DNA of 45,228 nucleotides from an uncultured Brachyspira sp. (GCF_944388875.1 NZ_CALXKQ010000022.1:1-45228), one strand, 5' to 3'. Positions 1-8,710 are shown, numbered from the stretch's first letter. Notes: a model not told the origin generated them from the sequence alone. A program made the numbers and translations.

Positions 1-510
1 ATTAATAATGAAGAGGATTTGACAGAAGAAGATAAAGCTATGTATGAAGGCTATTTGGATAAAGTAGATAGCCATTCAGAAGAAGATTTGTCCGAAGAAG
101 AAAAAGCAATGTATCATAGCTACTTGAATGGAGAAGAAACTTCAAATGAAGAATTATCAGAACCGGCTGCAGAGGACAATGAAGAGGAATTAGATAAAAC
201 AGAAGAATCATCTTCAGAAGAAAATGATGAATTACAATCAGGTAAAGAAGAAGAAAGTAAAGAAGAGCCTTCCGAATTAAAAGAAGAAGTTACAGATATT
301 GAAGAGCCGTCAGAAGAGATAATTAATAATGAAGAGGATTTAACAGAAGAAGATAAAGCTATGTATGAAGGCTATTTAGATAAAGTAGATAGCCATTCGG
401 AAGAAGATTTATCCGAAGAAGAAAAAGCAATGTATCATAGCTACTTGAATGGAGAAGAAACTTCAAATGAGGAAGTATCAAAACCAGTTGAAGATGACAA
501 TGAAGAGGAA
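1..510 (+). repeat. Coding direct repeat, 321-bp period
   Basis: Bases 1-189 and 322-510 are near-identical direct repeats offset by exactly 321 bp (107 codons), so the reading frame is kept. The first copy may extend upstream of the window. The opening 150 bases differ at only a few, mostly synonymous, positions, which suggests recent duplication or gene conversion. Such a tract can expand or contract by recombination without a frameshift. Confidence 0.9.
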
Positions 511-1203
511 GAAAGCGTTTCTGATTATGATAATGAAGTGAGTGAGCAGGAATTAGAAGACCTTGTATATATTAATAATGTTCATATTGATGAAATAAAA
601 GACAGTGATTTAAGTGCATTAGAAAATATAATGAGCGGTAATAATGGAAACGAAGATGATGGAATAGAACTTATGCATATATCTAATAATGATAAAGTAA
701 TTGAAAATAATAACGATGAAAATAATAACACTAAAACTAAATCCCTAGAATCTTTTGATTCAATGGATGAACTTTTAAATAAGGAGACTAATATGTCTGA
801 AGAAAGAGAACTAGATACTACTATTGAGAAAGAAGGTTTAGACAATAATACAGAAGTTGATGAAGAGTTCACTTTGGGAGATGATAATGAACCTATATTA
901 ATTGAGAAAGAGGAACATGAGGCTTCTAATGATGATGAAGAAGATTTTGATGGGGAAATTACTCAATCGGATTTGGATTATGCTATAAAGTTATTTGAGT
1001 CAGAAGAAGAAAGTGGTAGTGTAAATGAATATAGCTCAAAACCTGATGTTTTATTATCAGAAAATGAAATAAATAAATTTAAGAAATTGTTTGGATATTT
1101 CAAAAATATAGTAGAGAAAATGTCGCCTGAAGATTTAAATGATTTCTCTAAAACAGAGTTTTATGATATGTATTCATCTTTATTTAGAAAATTTGGAGAA
1201 TAA
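1..1203 (+). CDS. Acidic repeat protein, 5' truncated by window edge
   Basis: The frame is open from base 1 to a TAA at 1201-1203 (about 400 residues), so the true start lies upstream. I do not recognise a family. The protein is very rich in Glu, Asp, Ser and Asn. It contains two long repeats of 107-residue period, each built from two half-units of the form L-[TS]-E-E-[DE]-K-A-M-Y-x-x-Y-L. The last ~45 residues differ: they are less acidic, with aromatic and basic residues (KFKKLFGYFKN near the start of that block), and may form a small helical C-terminal domain. No membrane segment is visible in this part. It ends at a bidirectional terminator shared with pyrR. Function is unknown; an acidic scaffold or binding protein is possible but is only a guess. 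Confidence is in the coding call, not in a role. Confidence 0.8.
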   Translation: MNNEEDLTEEDKAMYEGYLDKVDSHSEEDLSEEEKAMYHSYLNGEETSNEELSEPAAEDNEEELDKTEESSSEENDELQSGKEEESKEEPSELKEEVTDIEEPSEEIINNEEDLTEEDKAMYEGYLDKVDSHSEEDLSEEEKAMYHSYLNGEETSNEEVSKPVEDDNEEEESVSDYDNEVSEQELEDLVYINNVHIDEIKDSDLSALENIMSGNNGNEDDGIELMHISNNDKVIENNNDENNNTKTKSLESFDSMDELLNKETNMSEERELDTTIEKEGLDNNTEVDEEFTLGDDNEPILIEKEEHEASNDDEEDFDGEITQSDLDYAIKLFESEEESGSVNEYSSKPDVLLSENEINKFKKLFGYFKNIVEKMSPEDLNDFSKTEFYDMYSSLFRKFGE

Positions 1204-1210
1204 AATAAAA

Positions 1211-1238
1211 AAGGGGCTTAAAAAAGCCCCTTTTTTTT
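1211..1238. terminator. Bidirectional intrinsic terminator
   Basis: A GC-rich stem (AAGGGGCTT / AAGCCCC with flanking A and T runs) is followed by eight T on the plus strand and preceded by an A run, giving a T run on the minus strand. It lies between the convergent acidic repeat gene and pyrR and can serve both. Confidence 0.9.
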
Positions 1239-1247
1239 ATTATTTAA

Positions 1248-1775
1248 TTAGTTTTTATCTTTTAATAATACTAAATCTTCTCCCTCTAATTCTTTAATTC
1301 TTACAGATACATATTGATCCTGAGGAACATTTAGTGCAAGCCCCACATAATTAGCAGATACAGGCAGTTCTCTGCCGAATCTATCAACTAATACTAATAA
1401 AGACACCTTTTTAGGTCTTCCATATTCAAATAAGGCATTCAAAGCAGCCCTTATAGTCCTTCCAGTATAAAGTACATCATCAACAAGTAATACAGTTTTT
1501 CCTGTTATATCAAAAGGTATATCAGTTTCTTTAATTTCAGGGAATTCAGAAAGTGAAGATAAATCGTCCCTATAAAGATTTATATCTATTGCCCCTATAG
1601 GGATGTCTATATTAATTTTTTCCTGTAAAAGTTTTTTTAATCTTATAGCTAAAAAATCTCCTCTTCTTCTTATACCTACAATTGTAAGTTTTTCAACATC
1701 CTCTTTTTCTATGATTTCAGCAGCCAATCTAGGAAGTACTTTTTGATATTCTTCAGCCTTTAATAAAACTCTCAT
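1248..1775 (-). CDS. pyrR: PyrR: pyrimidine operon regulator / uracil phosphoribosyltransferase
   Basis: 175 residues, the usual PyrR length. The PRPP-binding loop VDDVLYTGRT is at about residues 98-107, and the family-typical IVGIRRRGD segment is at 32-40. PyrR proteins bind pyr mRNA and attenuate transcription in response to UMP/UTP, and usually also make UMP from uracil and PRPP. The open frame extends 54 codons upstream, but the start at 1775 is chosen because AAGGAGA lies just before it (1782-1788) and the upstream part is a hydrophobic translation of the promoter region. A promoter at 1810-1838 leaves a leader of about 28 nt, too short for a PyrR attenuator. No pyrimidine biosynthesis genes are nearby. 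Confidence 0.93.
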   Translation of the reverse strand: MRVLLKAEEYQKVLPRLAAEIIEKEDVEKLTIVGIRRRGDFLAIRLKKLLQEKINIDIPIGAIDINLYRDDLSSLSEFPEIKETDIPFDITGKTVLLVDDVLYTGRTIRAALNALFEYGRPKKVSLLVLVDRFGRELPVSANYVGLALNVPQDQYVSVRIKELEGEDLVLLKDKN

Positions 1776-1809
1776 TTTGATTTCTCCTTGTAAATGAAAT
1801 ACATTATGA

Positions 1810-1838
1810 ATTATAACGATTAAAAGTAAAAAAATCAA
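1810..1838 (-). promoter_or_regulatory. Promoter of pyrR
   Basis: Read on the minus strand: TTGATT (1833-1838), 17-bp spacer, TATAAT (1810-1815). The pyrR start codon is 35 bases downstream of the -10 box. Confidence 0.6.
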
Positions 1839-1942
1839 CATAATTATTTTTTTACTTTTGTATAAAAAATATGTTAAGTGTTTTTTCAGTTTACCGATAT
1901 TATATATAAGGACAGTAAAAAAAGTTAAAGTTAACATAAGAG

Positions 1943-1971
1943 TTGATAATTTTATTTTACTGTTATATAAT
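1943..1971 (+). promoter_or_regulatory. Promoter of fliL-fliM-fliY
   Basis: TTGATA (1943-1948), 17-bp spacer, perfect TATAAT (1966-1971), 42 bases before the fliL start. This is a sigma-70 type promoter rather than the sigma-28 type often found before late flagellar genes. Confidence 0.65.
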
Positions 1972-2013
1972 TAAAAATAAACATATTAATTTTAATTTAA
2001 GAGAGGAAATTAT

Positions 2014-2562
2014 ATGGCAGACGAAGAAAACTTAGACTTGGAAGAAGGCGAAGAAGAGGGGGAACAAACTGAAGCTGCGCCAAAGAAAAAATTTGGTTTA
2101 AGCCCTATGATTGTCAAAATACTTATGGGAGTTGCTGCCATTTTAGTTGTGGCTTTAATATCTGGGCTTATAGCATTTTTTGTTTCAAAGAGTGTAGGAA
2201 GAGCTGCAGGAGTTCAAGGCGGGGTAGTTGATGATATGGTAAAACAGCCACCTCCAACATATTTTGCAGTTACTCCAGAGTTCAATGTAAATACAGCTGA
2301 TATGGATGTAGCAAGATATGTAAGAGTAAGTATTATATTGACTTATACTACTAATGTTAAACAGCTTGCGGTGGAACTTCCTGAGAGAGTTTACATGATA
2401 AGAGATAGAATCACTACAATACTTAGTTCTTATACTTATGATCAGTTGAGAACTAATGAGGGCAGAGAACAGTTGAAAGCTGATATTAAACGTGAAATTA
2501 ATAGTATGCTTAGAAATGGTCAAATAGATGGTATATTATTTGATAACTTCTTATTAAGCTAA
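2014..2562 (+). CDS. fliL: FliL, flagellar basal-body stator-associated protein
   Basis: 182 residues. A short acidic cytoplasmic N-terminus (residues 1-22) precedes one transmembrane helix (about 32-58). The periplasmic domain that follows contains YVRVSIILTY and ends in the FliL-typical pattern of a predicted amphipathic segment and DGILFDNFLLS. FliL surrounds or supports the MotAB stator and affects torque; in spirochaetes it matters for orientation of periplasmic flagella (family knowledge). It is first in the fliL-fliM-fliY operon, with GAGAGG upstream of the start and 40 bp before fliM. Confidence 0.93.
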   Translation: MADEENLDLEEGEEEGEQTEAAPKKKFGLSPMIVKILMGVAAILVVALISGLIAFFVSKSVGRAAGVQGGVVDDMVKQPPPTYFAVTPEFNVNTADMDVARYVRVSIILTYTTNVKQLAVELPERVYMIRDRITTILSSYTYDQLRTNEGREQLKADIKREINSMLRNGQIDGILFDNFLLS

Positions 2563-2602
2563 TGTTAAAATTGGAAAAAAATTATAAGAGAAGGATACTC
2601 GT

Positions 2603-3634
2603 ATGACAGAAGTATTGTCACAAAGCGAAATAGATGCGTTACTAAGTGCTATATCATCTGGTGAAAGTTTAGATAATATTGATACTAAACGTGTAGAAGT
2701 AGAACATAGAAAGATAAAGATATATGACTTTAAACGTCCTGATAAGTTTTCAAAAGACCAAATAAGAACACTGCAAATGATGCATGAAAACTTCGCACGT
2801 GTAACTACGACTTCATTATCAGCACAATTAAGAACTTTAGTAGGTATTCACGTAGCAAGCGTAGATCAGCTTACTTATGAAGAGTTTATAAGAAGTGTCA
2901 GCAATCCTTCTACTTTGGCTATTGTTAGTATGGACCCTTTGAAAGGAAGTTCTATATTAGAGATTGACCCGTCTATCACTTTTACTATAATTGATAGATT
3001 ATTCGGAGGACCTGGTGAGAGTCCTAAGAATTTAAATAGGGAGCTTACGGATATTGAGTTATCAGTTATGGAAGGTATTATAGTAAGAATACTTGGTAAC
3101 TTGAGAGAGGCTTGGTCGCAGGTAATAGACTTAAGACCGCGTTTGGGTTCTATAGAAACTAATCCGCAATTTGCTCAGATGGTTAGCCCTAATGATATGG
3201 TTGTGCTTATTACTTTGGAAACTAAGGTAGCCGATGTTGAAGGTATGATGAATTTTTGTATACCTTATATTACTATTGAGCCTATACTGTCTAAATTCTC
3301 AGCTCAATATTGGTATGCATCTATTAGAAGAGGAAGCAGTAGTGAGAATTTGAAAATTATTAAAGAAAAATTACAAAATATATTCGTTGAAACTTCAGCG
3401 GAACTTGGATCTATGCAATTGCCGCTATCAGACATTCTCAATCTTCAGAAAGGCGATGTTGTTAAGTTTACTGATACTAAGATTACAGATCCTGTCATAT
3501 TTAAGATAGGAAATAGAAAGAAATTTTTATGTCGTCCTGGTATATCAGGTAGCAGAATGGCTGTACAGCTTACAGGTGTTATGGATGGTGAGGCTGATAT
3601 AACCGAAGATGATTTATTAAAAGAGGAGGATTAA
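2603..3634 (+). CDS. fliM: FliM, flagellar motor switch C-ring protein
   Basis: 343 residues, normal for FliM. The N-terminal CheY-P docking motif LSQSEIDALLSAI is at residues 5-17. The CheC-like middle domain follows (about 45-240), with FGGPG near residue 134, and a SpoA/FliN-like C-terminal domain is at about 255-330. FliM forms the middle of the C-ring and passes CheY-P binding to FliG to reverse rotation. It is preceded by GAGAAGGA and followed four bases later by fliY, so translation of the two is probably coupled. Confidence 0.96.
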   Translation: MTEVLSQSEIDALLSAISSGESLDNIDTKRVEVEHRKIKIYDFKRPDKFSKDQIRTLQMMHENFARVTTTSLSAQLRTLVGIHVASVDQLTYEEFIRSVSNPSTLAIVSMDPLKGSSILEIDPSITFTIIDRLFGGPGESPKNLNRELTDIELSVMEGIIVRILGNLREAWSQVIDLRPRLGSIETNPQFAQMVSPNDMVVLITLETKVADVEGMMNFCIPYITIEPILSKFSAQYWYASIRRGSSSENLKIIKEKLQNIFVETSAELGSMQLPLSDILNLQKGDVVKFTDTKITDPVIFKIGNRKKFLCRPGISGSRMAVQLTGVMDGEADITEDDLLKEED

Positions 3635-3638
3635 GGTT

Positions 3639-4730
3639 ATGATGAGTGATGGTGCATTATCTCAAGATGAAATAGAAGCTTTGCTAAAAGGTGCTGATGA
3701 TGCTTTTGGTGGCGGCACAGATGCTGCAGCTGGAAACAGCGGTGGAAATAATGTAGATAAACAACTTTTTAATGAAGCTGCTAAATTGATAGCTGAAAAT
3801 CAAGCTTTTTCACTTTCTTCTATTTCTACAAAAACTGCGTCTATTACTAATATTACGACTACAGTTGGAGATGTGAATAACTTGCATCAAATGCTATCAG
3901 GTAAGATGATAGAGGCTAAAGTTGGATATACAGGCTCTATTAATGGAAATGTTTATTACTTCATGGGAGAGAATGAGGCTTTAGCAGTTGCTTCTCTTAT
4001 GATGGGACAAAAAGAGGCTGCTTTAAATGATATGGTAGCCCAAGTATTGAAAGAAGCTTTTTCTCAAATGGTTGGAGTTTCTGACAGTGCTTTGTCTTCA
4101 AGATTTGGAGGAAGTTTTACTAATTCGCCTATTGAAACTTCTATATTAGAAGATGCTTTTGGTATTAATATACCAGGACCTTTGGCTATAGTAAGCGGTA
4201 ATTTATCTATTGAAGGAGAGATTGACAATGCTCCTTATGTATTTGCTCTAGAATTGCCGTTATTACAAAGTCTTTTAAGTTCAGCTTCTAATAATGCTGC
4301 TTCATCTTCAGCTCCTGCTTCTTCTGGCGGAAATGCTGGAGGAGGTGCTGCAAACAGTAATCCTATGGCTGGACTTGTTGATAATCAGGCATTTGATTCA
4401 GGTCCTCAATTGGGTGTACAGCATGCTGAGTTTAATTCTTTGATGCCTGCTTCTGATGTTCAGGGTACTGGCAATATAGGTCTTCTCATGGATGTAACCA
4501 TGAATATGACTGTAGAACTTGGTAGAGCTACTATGACTATTAGAGATATATTAGGACTTGGAGAAGGTTCTATTATAGAGCTTCAAAAGTTGGCTGGTGA
4601 GCCTGTGGATTTGCTTGTTAATGGTAAGTTAATAGCTAAGGGTGAGGTTGTAGTAATAGATGAAAACTTCGGTGTACGTGTTACTGATATTATTAACCCT
4701 ATGGACAGACTTACTAATAAACCTAGATAA
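3639..4730 (+). CDS. fliY: FliY-type motor switch protein (CheC-like domain plus FliN domain)
   Basis: 363 residues in three parts: an N-terminal CheY-P binding motif (LSQDEIEALLKG, residues 7-18), a CheC/FliM-like middle region (about 40-215), and a Ser/Ala/Gly-rich linker (about 217-240) leading to a C-terminal SpoA/FliN domain (about 280-355). FliY replaces FliN in the C-ring of many Firmicutes and spirochaetes and can dephosphorylate CheY-P through ExxN motifs. Here the expected site reads EAFS, so phosphatase activity is doubtful (my alignment by eye). AGGAGG precedes two adjacent ATG codons; the first is used. The last gene before the terminator at 4757. Confidence 0.93.
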   Translation: MMSDGALSQDEIEALLKGADDAFGGGTDAAAGNSGGNNVDKQLFNEAAKLIAENQAFSLSSISTKTASITNITTTVGDVNNLHQMLSGKMIEAKVGYTGSINGNVYYFMGENEALAVASLMMGQKEAALNDMVAQVLKEAFSQMVGVSDSALSSRFGGSFTNSPIETSILEDAFGINIPGPLAIVSGNLSIEGEIDNAPYVFALELPLLQSLLSSASNNAASSSAPASSGGNAGGGAANSNPMAGLVDNQAFDSGPQLGVQHAEFNSLMPASDVQGTGNIGLLMDVTMNMTVELGRATMTIRDILGLGEGSIIELQKLAGEPVDLLVNGKLIAKGEVVVIDENFGVRVTDIINPMDRLTNKPR

Positions 4731-4756
4731 GTTAAAGTAATTACCAATATAAAATT

Positions 4757-4787
4757 AAGCGGAGAGTTATATTCTCCGCTTTTTTAT
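4757..4787 (+). terminator. Intrinsic terminator after fliY
   Basis: A nine-base-pair stem AAGCGGAGA / TCTCCGCTT (4757-4765 with 4773-4781), seven-base loop, then a T run. It separates fliL-fliM-fliY from the second fliN. Confidence 0.9.
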
Positions 4788-4900
4788 TTTTAAAATATTG
4801 AAATTATCCAATAAAAATATATAATTGCATATATAAAAGCATTAAAAGTTTTGTACCTTTGCAAAATGTATGTTTTTACTAAATAATGAGAAGTGAAATA

Positions 4901-5239
4901 ATGAGTGATAAAAAACAAGAAAATGAACCTAAAGTAAATACTTCATCTTCAGGCAACATTAGTTTGCTTATGGATGTTTCAATTAATGTTACGGTAGAGC
5001 TTGGGAGAGCACGTCTAAGTATACGCGAAATATTAGAGCTTGGGGAAGGATCTATAATAGAACTTCAAAAGTCTGCAGGGGAACCTGTGGATTTGCTTGT
5101 TAATGGAAAATTAATAGCAAGGGGTGAAGTTGTGGTAATAGATGAATGTTTTGGAGTACGTATTACTGATATTGTCAATTCTAATATATTAGAAAATGTT
5201 TCTCAATCTGATACATCAGATGCTAATAAAGATAAATAA
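4901..5239 (+). CDS. fliN: FliN-like protein, second short copy
   Basis: About 112 residues: a single SpoA/FliN domain with a polar N-terminus and a Ser/Asp-rich tail. The domain is almost the same as the C-terminus of FliY next door: both contain [29 protein letters not shown] and GVR-TDI. It probably forms or modulates the lower C-ring together with FliY, or acts in the export complex with FliH as FliN does elsewhere. Two in-frame ATG codons exist (4886 and 4901); 4901 is preferred because GAGAAG precedes it at a usable distance. It lies behind the fliY terminator, so it needs its own promoter, which I cannot place with confidence. Confidence 0.88.
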   Translation: MSDKKQENEPKVNTSSSGNISLLMDVSINVTVELGRARLSIREILELGEGSIIELQKSAGEPVDLLVNGKLIARGEVVVIDECFGVRITDIVNSNILENVSQSDTSDANKDK

Positions 5240-5336
5240 TTTATAGCTTTTAAATATAATTATTTAGGGTAATTAAGCAGCAAATATTTTATATATTCTA
5301 ATTAATTTAATTAAATACATTTACGATAATATAATT

Positions 5337-6284
5337 ATGAATAATAAAAACCGTTTTATAATTTTTTCAGTAGTTATTATAGTTTTGATAATCGTATCAT
5401 TTTCATCACTCATAGTTACAGCCAATACTAGAGTTTCGGAAAATATAACTAGAGATAGTGAATTAAATCAGAATAATACGCAAAATAATAAAATTAATAC
5501 TTCTGGTTTAGAAAATAGAAAAATAAGAATACTTATAGATCCAGGGCATAATGCTGCCACTAAAGGAGCATTAGGTTTATTGGGATATGAATATTATATG
5601 ACATTAAGAGTTGCCAGAGAATTAGGTAAAATACTTTCTGAAGATGATAGATTTGAGTATTTTTTAAGCAGAGATGGTGCTTATTACAGCAGACCGATTA
5701 AAGAGTATATGACTAATAATTATGAAAAACTTTTAGGCATATATAATACTAAGGTAGAAGATCAGTACCGAACAGGCAAGTTAACTAGATATCAGACATT
5801 GGAATTATATGCTATAAGACATTATGCTATAGATAATAATTTTGATTTGGTTCTTAGTCTTCATTTTGATTATATGCCTTATATAAGTAAAAGAAGAAAA
5901 ACTTCAGGCTTTCATATTATAGTTAGTCCTTATAATAGAGAATTTGCTGCTTCTATGCAGATTGCTCATAAAGTATCTAAGAGAATGCAGGAAGAATATG
6001 GTGTTTCTCCAGTCATAGGACATGATCCTGTACTTCCTGATTCGGTATGGAAATTTTATGATAAGGATGAATTGATAAAAGATGCTATATCATTAAGAGG
6101 ATTAATTGTGATAGGCGATGCTTTTGAACATTCTTATAACAAAGAAGAAATGAAAAAGGATGTACCTTCTATTATGATAGAATCTGCCTTTATACATGAA
6201 GCTAAATTTGCAAGCACAAAGGCAATAAAAGAATTAGCTAATCAAATATACAAGGCTTTAGTCGATATCTATACTGCGTCTTGA
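5337..6284 (+). CDS. N-acetylmuramoyl-L-alanine amidase, Amidase_3 type, membrane anchored
   Basis: 315 residues. An uncleaved N-terminal hydrophobic segment (about 7-28) and a polar linker precede a zinc amidase domain from about residue 62. Zinc ligands fit the family: H71 in DPGH, E85 in GYEYYMTL, H176 in LSLHFD; the catalytic Glu is E282 in MIESAF. The reaction cleaves the bond between N-acetylmuramic acid and L-alanine in peptidoglycan. A long insert (about 115-165) lies between the second and third ligand. It is followed by a degenerate M23 gene, and such proteins often activate amidases, so the pair may work together at division or flagellar insertion (inference). Ribosome-binding site is weak. 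Confidence 0.87.
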   Translation: MNNKNRFIIFSVVIIVLIIVSFSSLIVTANTRVSENITRDSELNQNNTQNNKINTSGLENRKIRILIDPGHNAATKGALGLLGYEYYMTLRVARELGKILSEDDRFEYFLSRDGAYYSRPIKEYMTNNYEKLLGIYNTKVEDQYRTGKLTRYQTLELYAIRHYAIDNNFDLVLSLHFDYMPYISKRRKTSGFHIIVSPYNREFAASMQIAHKVSKRMQEEYGVSPVIGHDPVLPDSVWKFYDKDELIKDAISLRGLIVIGDAFEHSYNKEEMKKDVPSIMIESAFIHEAKFASTKAIKELANQIYKALVDIYTAS

Positions 6285-6339
6285 TAAATATTTTATATCT
6301 GTTAAAATAGTTCATAAATATATAGGTAAGAATTATTTT

Positions 6340-7254
6340 ATGTCTGAAATTTATAAAATAAAAAAGAAGAAAAATAAGAATAAAAAATATATTAATAAGG
6401 GTGAATCTTCATTTTCTTTGTTTTTAAAAAAAATAGGTAAATTTTTAACGCATAAGATTTACTTTATGTTTATACCTCATTCCAAAAAGAAAACAAGAAC
6501 CCTTTCAATTCCTATATATTCTTTAATTATTATACTTCTTATAGTTTCAGCAGCTTTGCTTTCCACTTTTTCATTTTTAACAAAGAATACAGTGATGGCA
6601 AGCAAAACAGAGATATTAAGCGGAAGTTATCAGGATAAATTAAGAGAAATAAATTCATTCGAGGACATATTCAATTCTGTAGTAACAAATGATTATTATA
6701 GAGAAGATATGTCTAATATGGCAAAAAAACTGAATATAGAAAATGCCAATATTGATTTTAGAACTAATTATGCTGATAATATTCTTCTTTTAAATTCAAG
6801 GTCTGAGGAATTAGAAAAGATAAAAGGATATTTGGATGAACTTAGGGCTAATATAACTTCTAAAAATAATTCATTAGAGCCTATACCGTCCATACTGCCT
6901 ATAGATTCAAGATATGCAGTTATATCAAGACCATATCAGGCAGGTTCTGTTATATCAAAAGGTGTAGGATTCGAAACCATTGCAGGCACATTAATAAGAG
7001 CAACAGCATCTGGAACAGTTAATGATATATCTTATGATAAAAATACTGGATTTACTATTACAATTTATCATAGATTTGGTATTATAACTAGGTATAAAGG
7101 ACTTGCTACATCTTTGGTTTCTGAGAGGATGGATGTAAAAAAGGGTGAGATTTTAGGTAATGCTAAAACTGGTGAATTTGAATATGAATTAAGGTTAGCA
7201 ACAGAATATGTTAATCCTTTAATATTTACTACTTTAGATTATGAAGATAACTGA
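6340..7254 (+). CDS. Degenerate M23 (LytM-like) membrane protein
   Basis: 304 residues. A very Lys-rich cytoplasmic start (residues 4-20), one transmembrane helix (about 52-80), a periplasmic region with coiled-coil tendency (about 85-180), then an M23/LytM fold at about 195-300. The fold is recognisable from the strands GTLIRATASGTVNDI, FTITIYHRFGIITRYKGL and DVKKGEILG. The metal-binding residues are missing: the HxxxD motif is replaced by GVGFET, and the HLHFE region reads YELRL. It is therefore probably a non-enzymatic regulator, like EnvC or NlpD, perhaps of the amidase just upstream. Start supported by AGGTAAG. It overlaps the next gene by 14 bases. Confidence 0.8.
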   Translation: MSEIYKIKKKKNKNKKYINKGESSFSLFLKKIGKFLTHKIYFMFIPHSKKKTRTLSIPIYSLIIILLIVSAALLSTFSFLTKNTVMASKTEILSGSYQDKLREINSFEDIFNSVVTNDYYREDMSNMAKKLNIENANIDFRTNYADNILLLNSRSEELEKIKGYLDELRANITSKNNSLEPIPSILPIDSRYAVISRPYQAGSVISKGVGFETIAGTLIRATASGTVNDISYDKNTGFTITIYHRFGIITRYKGLATSLVSERMDVKKGEILGNAKTGEFEYELRLATEYVNPLIFTTLDYEDN

Positions 7255-7468
7255 AAATAAAAAACTTCAAAATGGAATAAAATATGCAGCACTTGGAGCT
7301 GAATTTGGAAGTATGGTATTGGGTTTAGCTTTTGTAGGACATTATGCAGATAAACATTTTAACAGCAGACCTTTATTTACTATAATAGGCATATTTGTTG
7401 GTTTTGTTTCTGGTATTTACAGGCTATATAAAATATCCAAGAGTTTTGATAAGATCAATAAGGAATAA
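7241..7468 (+). CDS. AtpZ/AtpI-like small membrane protein
   Basis: 75 residues with two predicted transmembrane helices (about 17-36 and 43-62) separated by a short loop (YADKHFNSRP). The pattern G-x-E-(8-10 residues)-G-(5 residues)-D, then a second helix with G-x-x-x-G and a basic end (YRLYKI), fits the AtpZ/AtpI family. These proteins help assemble the F-type ATP synthase c-ring or carry Mg/Ca. Normally such a gene heads the atp operon; here it lies about 26 kb from it and overlaps the M23-like gene by 14 bases, so the two are probably co-translated. Confidence 0.75.
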   Translation: MKITENKKLQNGIKYAALGAEFGSMVLGLAFVGHYADKHFNSRPLFTIIGIFVGFVSGIYRLYKISKSFDKINKE

Positions 7469-7491
7469 GGATTGAATAAAAGGAATTATGT

Positions 7492-8691
7492 ATGGAAGCT
7501 ATAATAATTAGTTTATTGGATACTGATTTATATAAATTTACTATGCAGCAATGTGCTTTGAGGCAATTTTCCAATGTTTGGGTTCGTTATGTATTTAAAA
7601 GCAGAAATATATTAGAATGGACTGAGGAAATGCATAATGAGCTTATAATTCAAATAAAACATTTCTGCAATTTAACTTTCAAAAAAGAAGAACTTGATTA
7701 TTTATCTTCATTGAGATTTATAAAAAGAGATTTTATAGAATTTTTGAAGCTGTACAGACCTTTAGAAGAGCATGTAAAGGCATTATTTGATAATGATAAA
7801 TTAACGGTAGAAATAGAAGGTCCTTGGTATCAGACTATTCTTTGGGAGATACCTATGCTTGCTATGATTAGTGAGATTTATTATAAATATACTGTTTGTA
7901 AAGATGACGGAGGGACAGCTGCTTATAAACAGGCGGAGATAAATTTAAATACTAAATTAAAAGATACTCTAATTCCAATACATAATAATGATAATGGTTT
8001 TAAATTCTCTGAATTTGGAACAAGAAGAAGATTTTCTTTTAAATGGCAGGATAAGGTTATTGACATTCTAAAAAGAAGTCTGCCTTCTTCATGTTTGGTA
8101 GGTACCAGCAATGTATATTTTGCTTATAAATATAATTTGCTTGCTGTAGGAACTAATGCACATGAATATTATCAGGTTGGGCAGGCACTTGATAAGGTAA
8201 GGCTTGCTGAGAGTCAGAAATTTATGCTTCAGTCTTGGGTAAATGAATACAGAGGAGATTTAGGCATAGCATTATCTGATACATTAGGTACTGATAAATT
8301 CTTAAAAGATTTTGATTTATATTTTGCTAAACTTTATGACGGCATAAGACATGATTCAGGAGATCCTATTGCTTGGGGATATAAGGTTATAGAGCATTAT
8401 AAGAAATTAAGAATAAGCCCTAAAACTAAAACACTTCTTTTCAGCGATAGTTTAAACTTTGAAAAAGCATACAGAATATATAAAGAGTTCAAAGATGAAA
8501 CTAATGTTACATTCGGTATAGGTACTTTTATTATGAATGATTTTGAGCCTATTGCTAAACCTCTTAATATCGTTATGAAACTTCAAAGTGTGAATGGAAA
8601 GCCTGTTGCTAAATTATCAGATGATGATGGTAAAACTATATGCGAAGATGAAGAGTTTTTGCATTATCTAAGAATAGTAGCTAATGAATAG
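7492..8691 (+). CDS. pncB: Nicotinate phosphoribosyltransferase
   Basis: 399 residues, the length of the E. coli enzyme, and collinear with it as I recall that sequence. It converts nicotinate, PRPP and ATP to nicotinate mononucleotide for NAD salvage. Matching blocks include LLDTDLYKFTMQQ near the N-terminus, EFGTRRRFS, VGTSN, GTNAHEYYQ (H224 is the expected phospho-histidine), GIALSDTLGTD, RHDSGDP and KPVAKLSDDDGKT. The start follows AAAGGAAT. It follows the AtpZ-like gene by 23 bases, so it may share a transcript, though no functional link is evident. Confidence 0.96.
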   Translation: MEAIIISLLDTDLYKFTMQQCALRQFSNVWVRYVFKSRNILEWTEEMHNELIIQIKHFCNLTFKKEELDYLSSLRFIKRDFIEFLKLYRPLEEHVKALFDNDKLTVEIEGPWYQTILWEIPMLAMISEIYYKYTVCKDDGGTAAYKQAEINLNTKLKDTLIPIHNNDNGFKFSEFGTRRRFSFKWQDKVIDILKRSLPSSCLVGTSNVYFAYKYNLLAVGTNAHEYYQVGQALDKVRLAESQKFMLQSWVNEYRGDLGIALSDTLGTDKFLKDFDLYFAKLYDGIRHDSGDPIAWGYKVIEHYKKLRISPKTKTLLFSDSLNFEKAYRIYKEFKDETNVTFGIGTFIMNDFEPIAKPLNIVMKLQSVNGKPVAKLSDDDGKTICEDEEFLHYLRIVANE

Positions 8692-8710
8692 TAAAATTGT
8701 AAAATAGTAT

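Noticed and set aside
582-872. Minus-strand frame of 96 codons, Ser-rich
   Set aside because: It is the mirror of the Asp/Glu/Asn-rich coding strand and has no start signals.
1776-1937. 54-codon N-terminal extension of PyrR
   Set aside because: It is the hydrophobic translation of the promoter region; a good ribosome-binding site and the family start both point to 1775.
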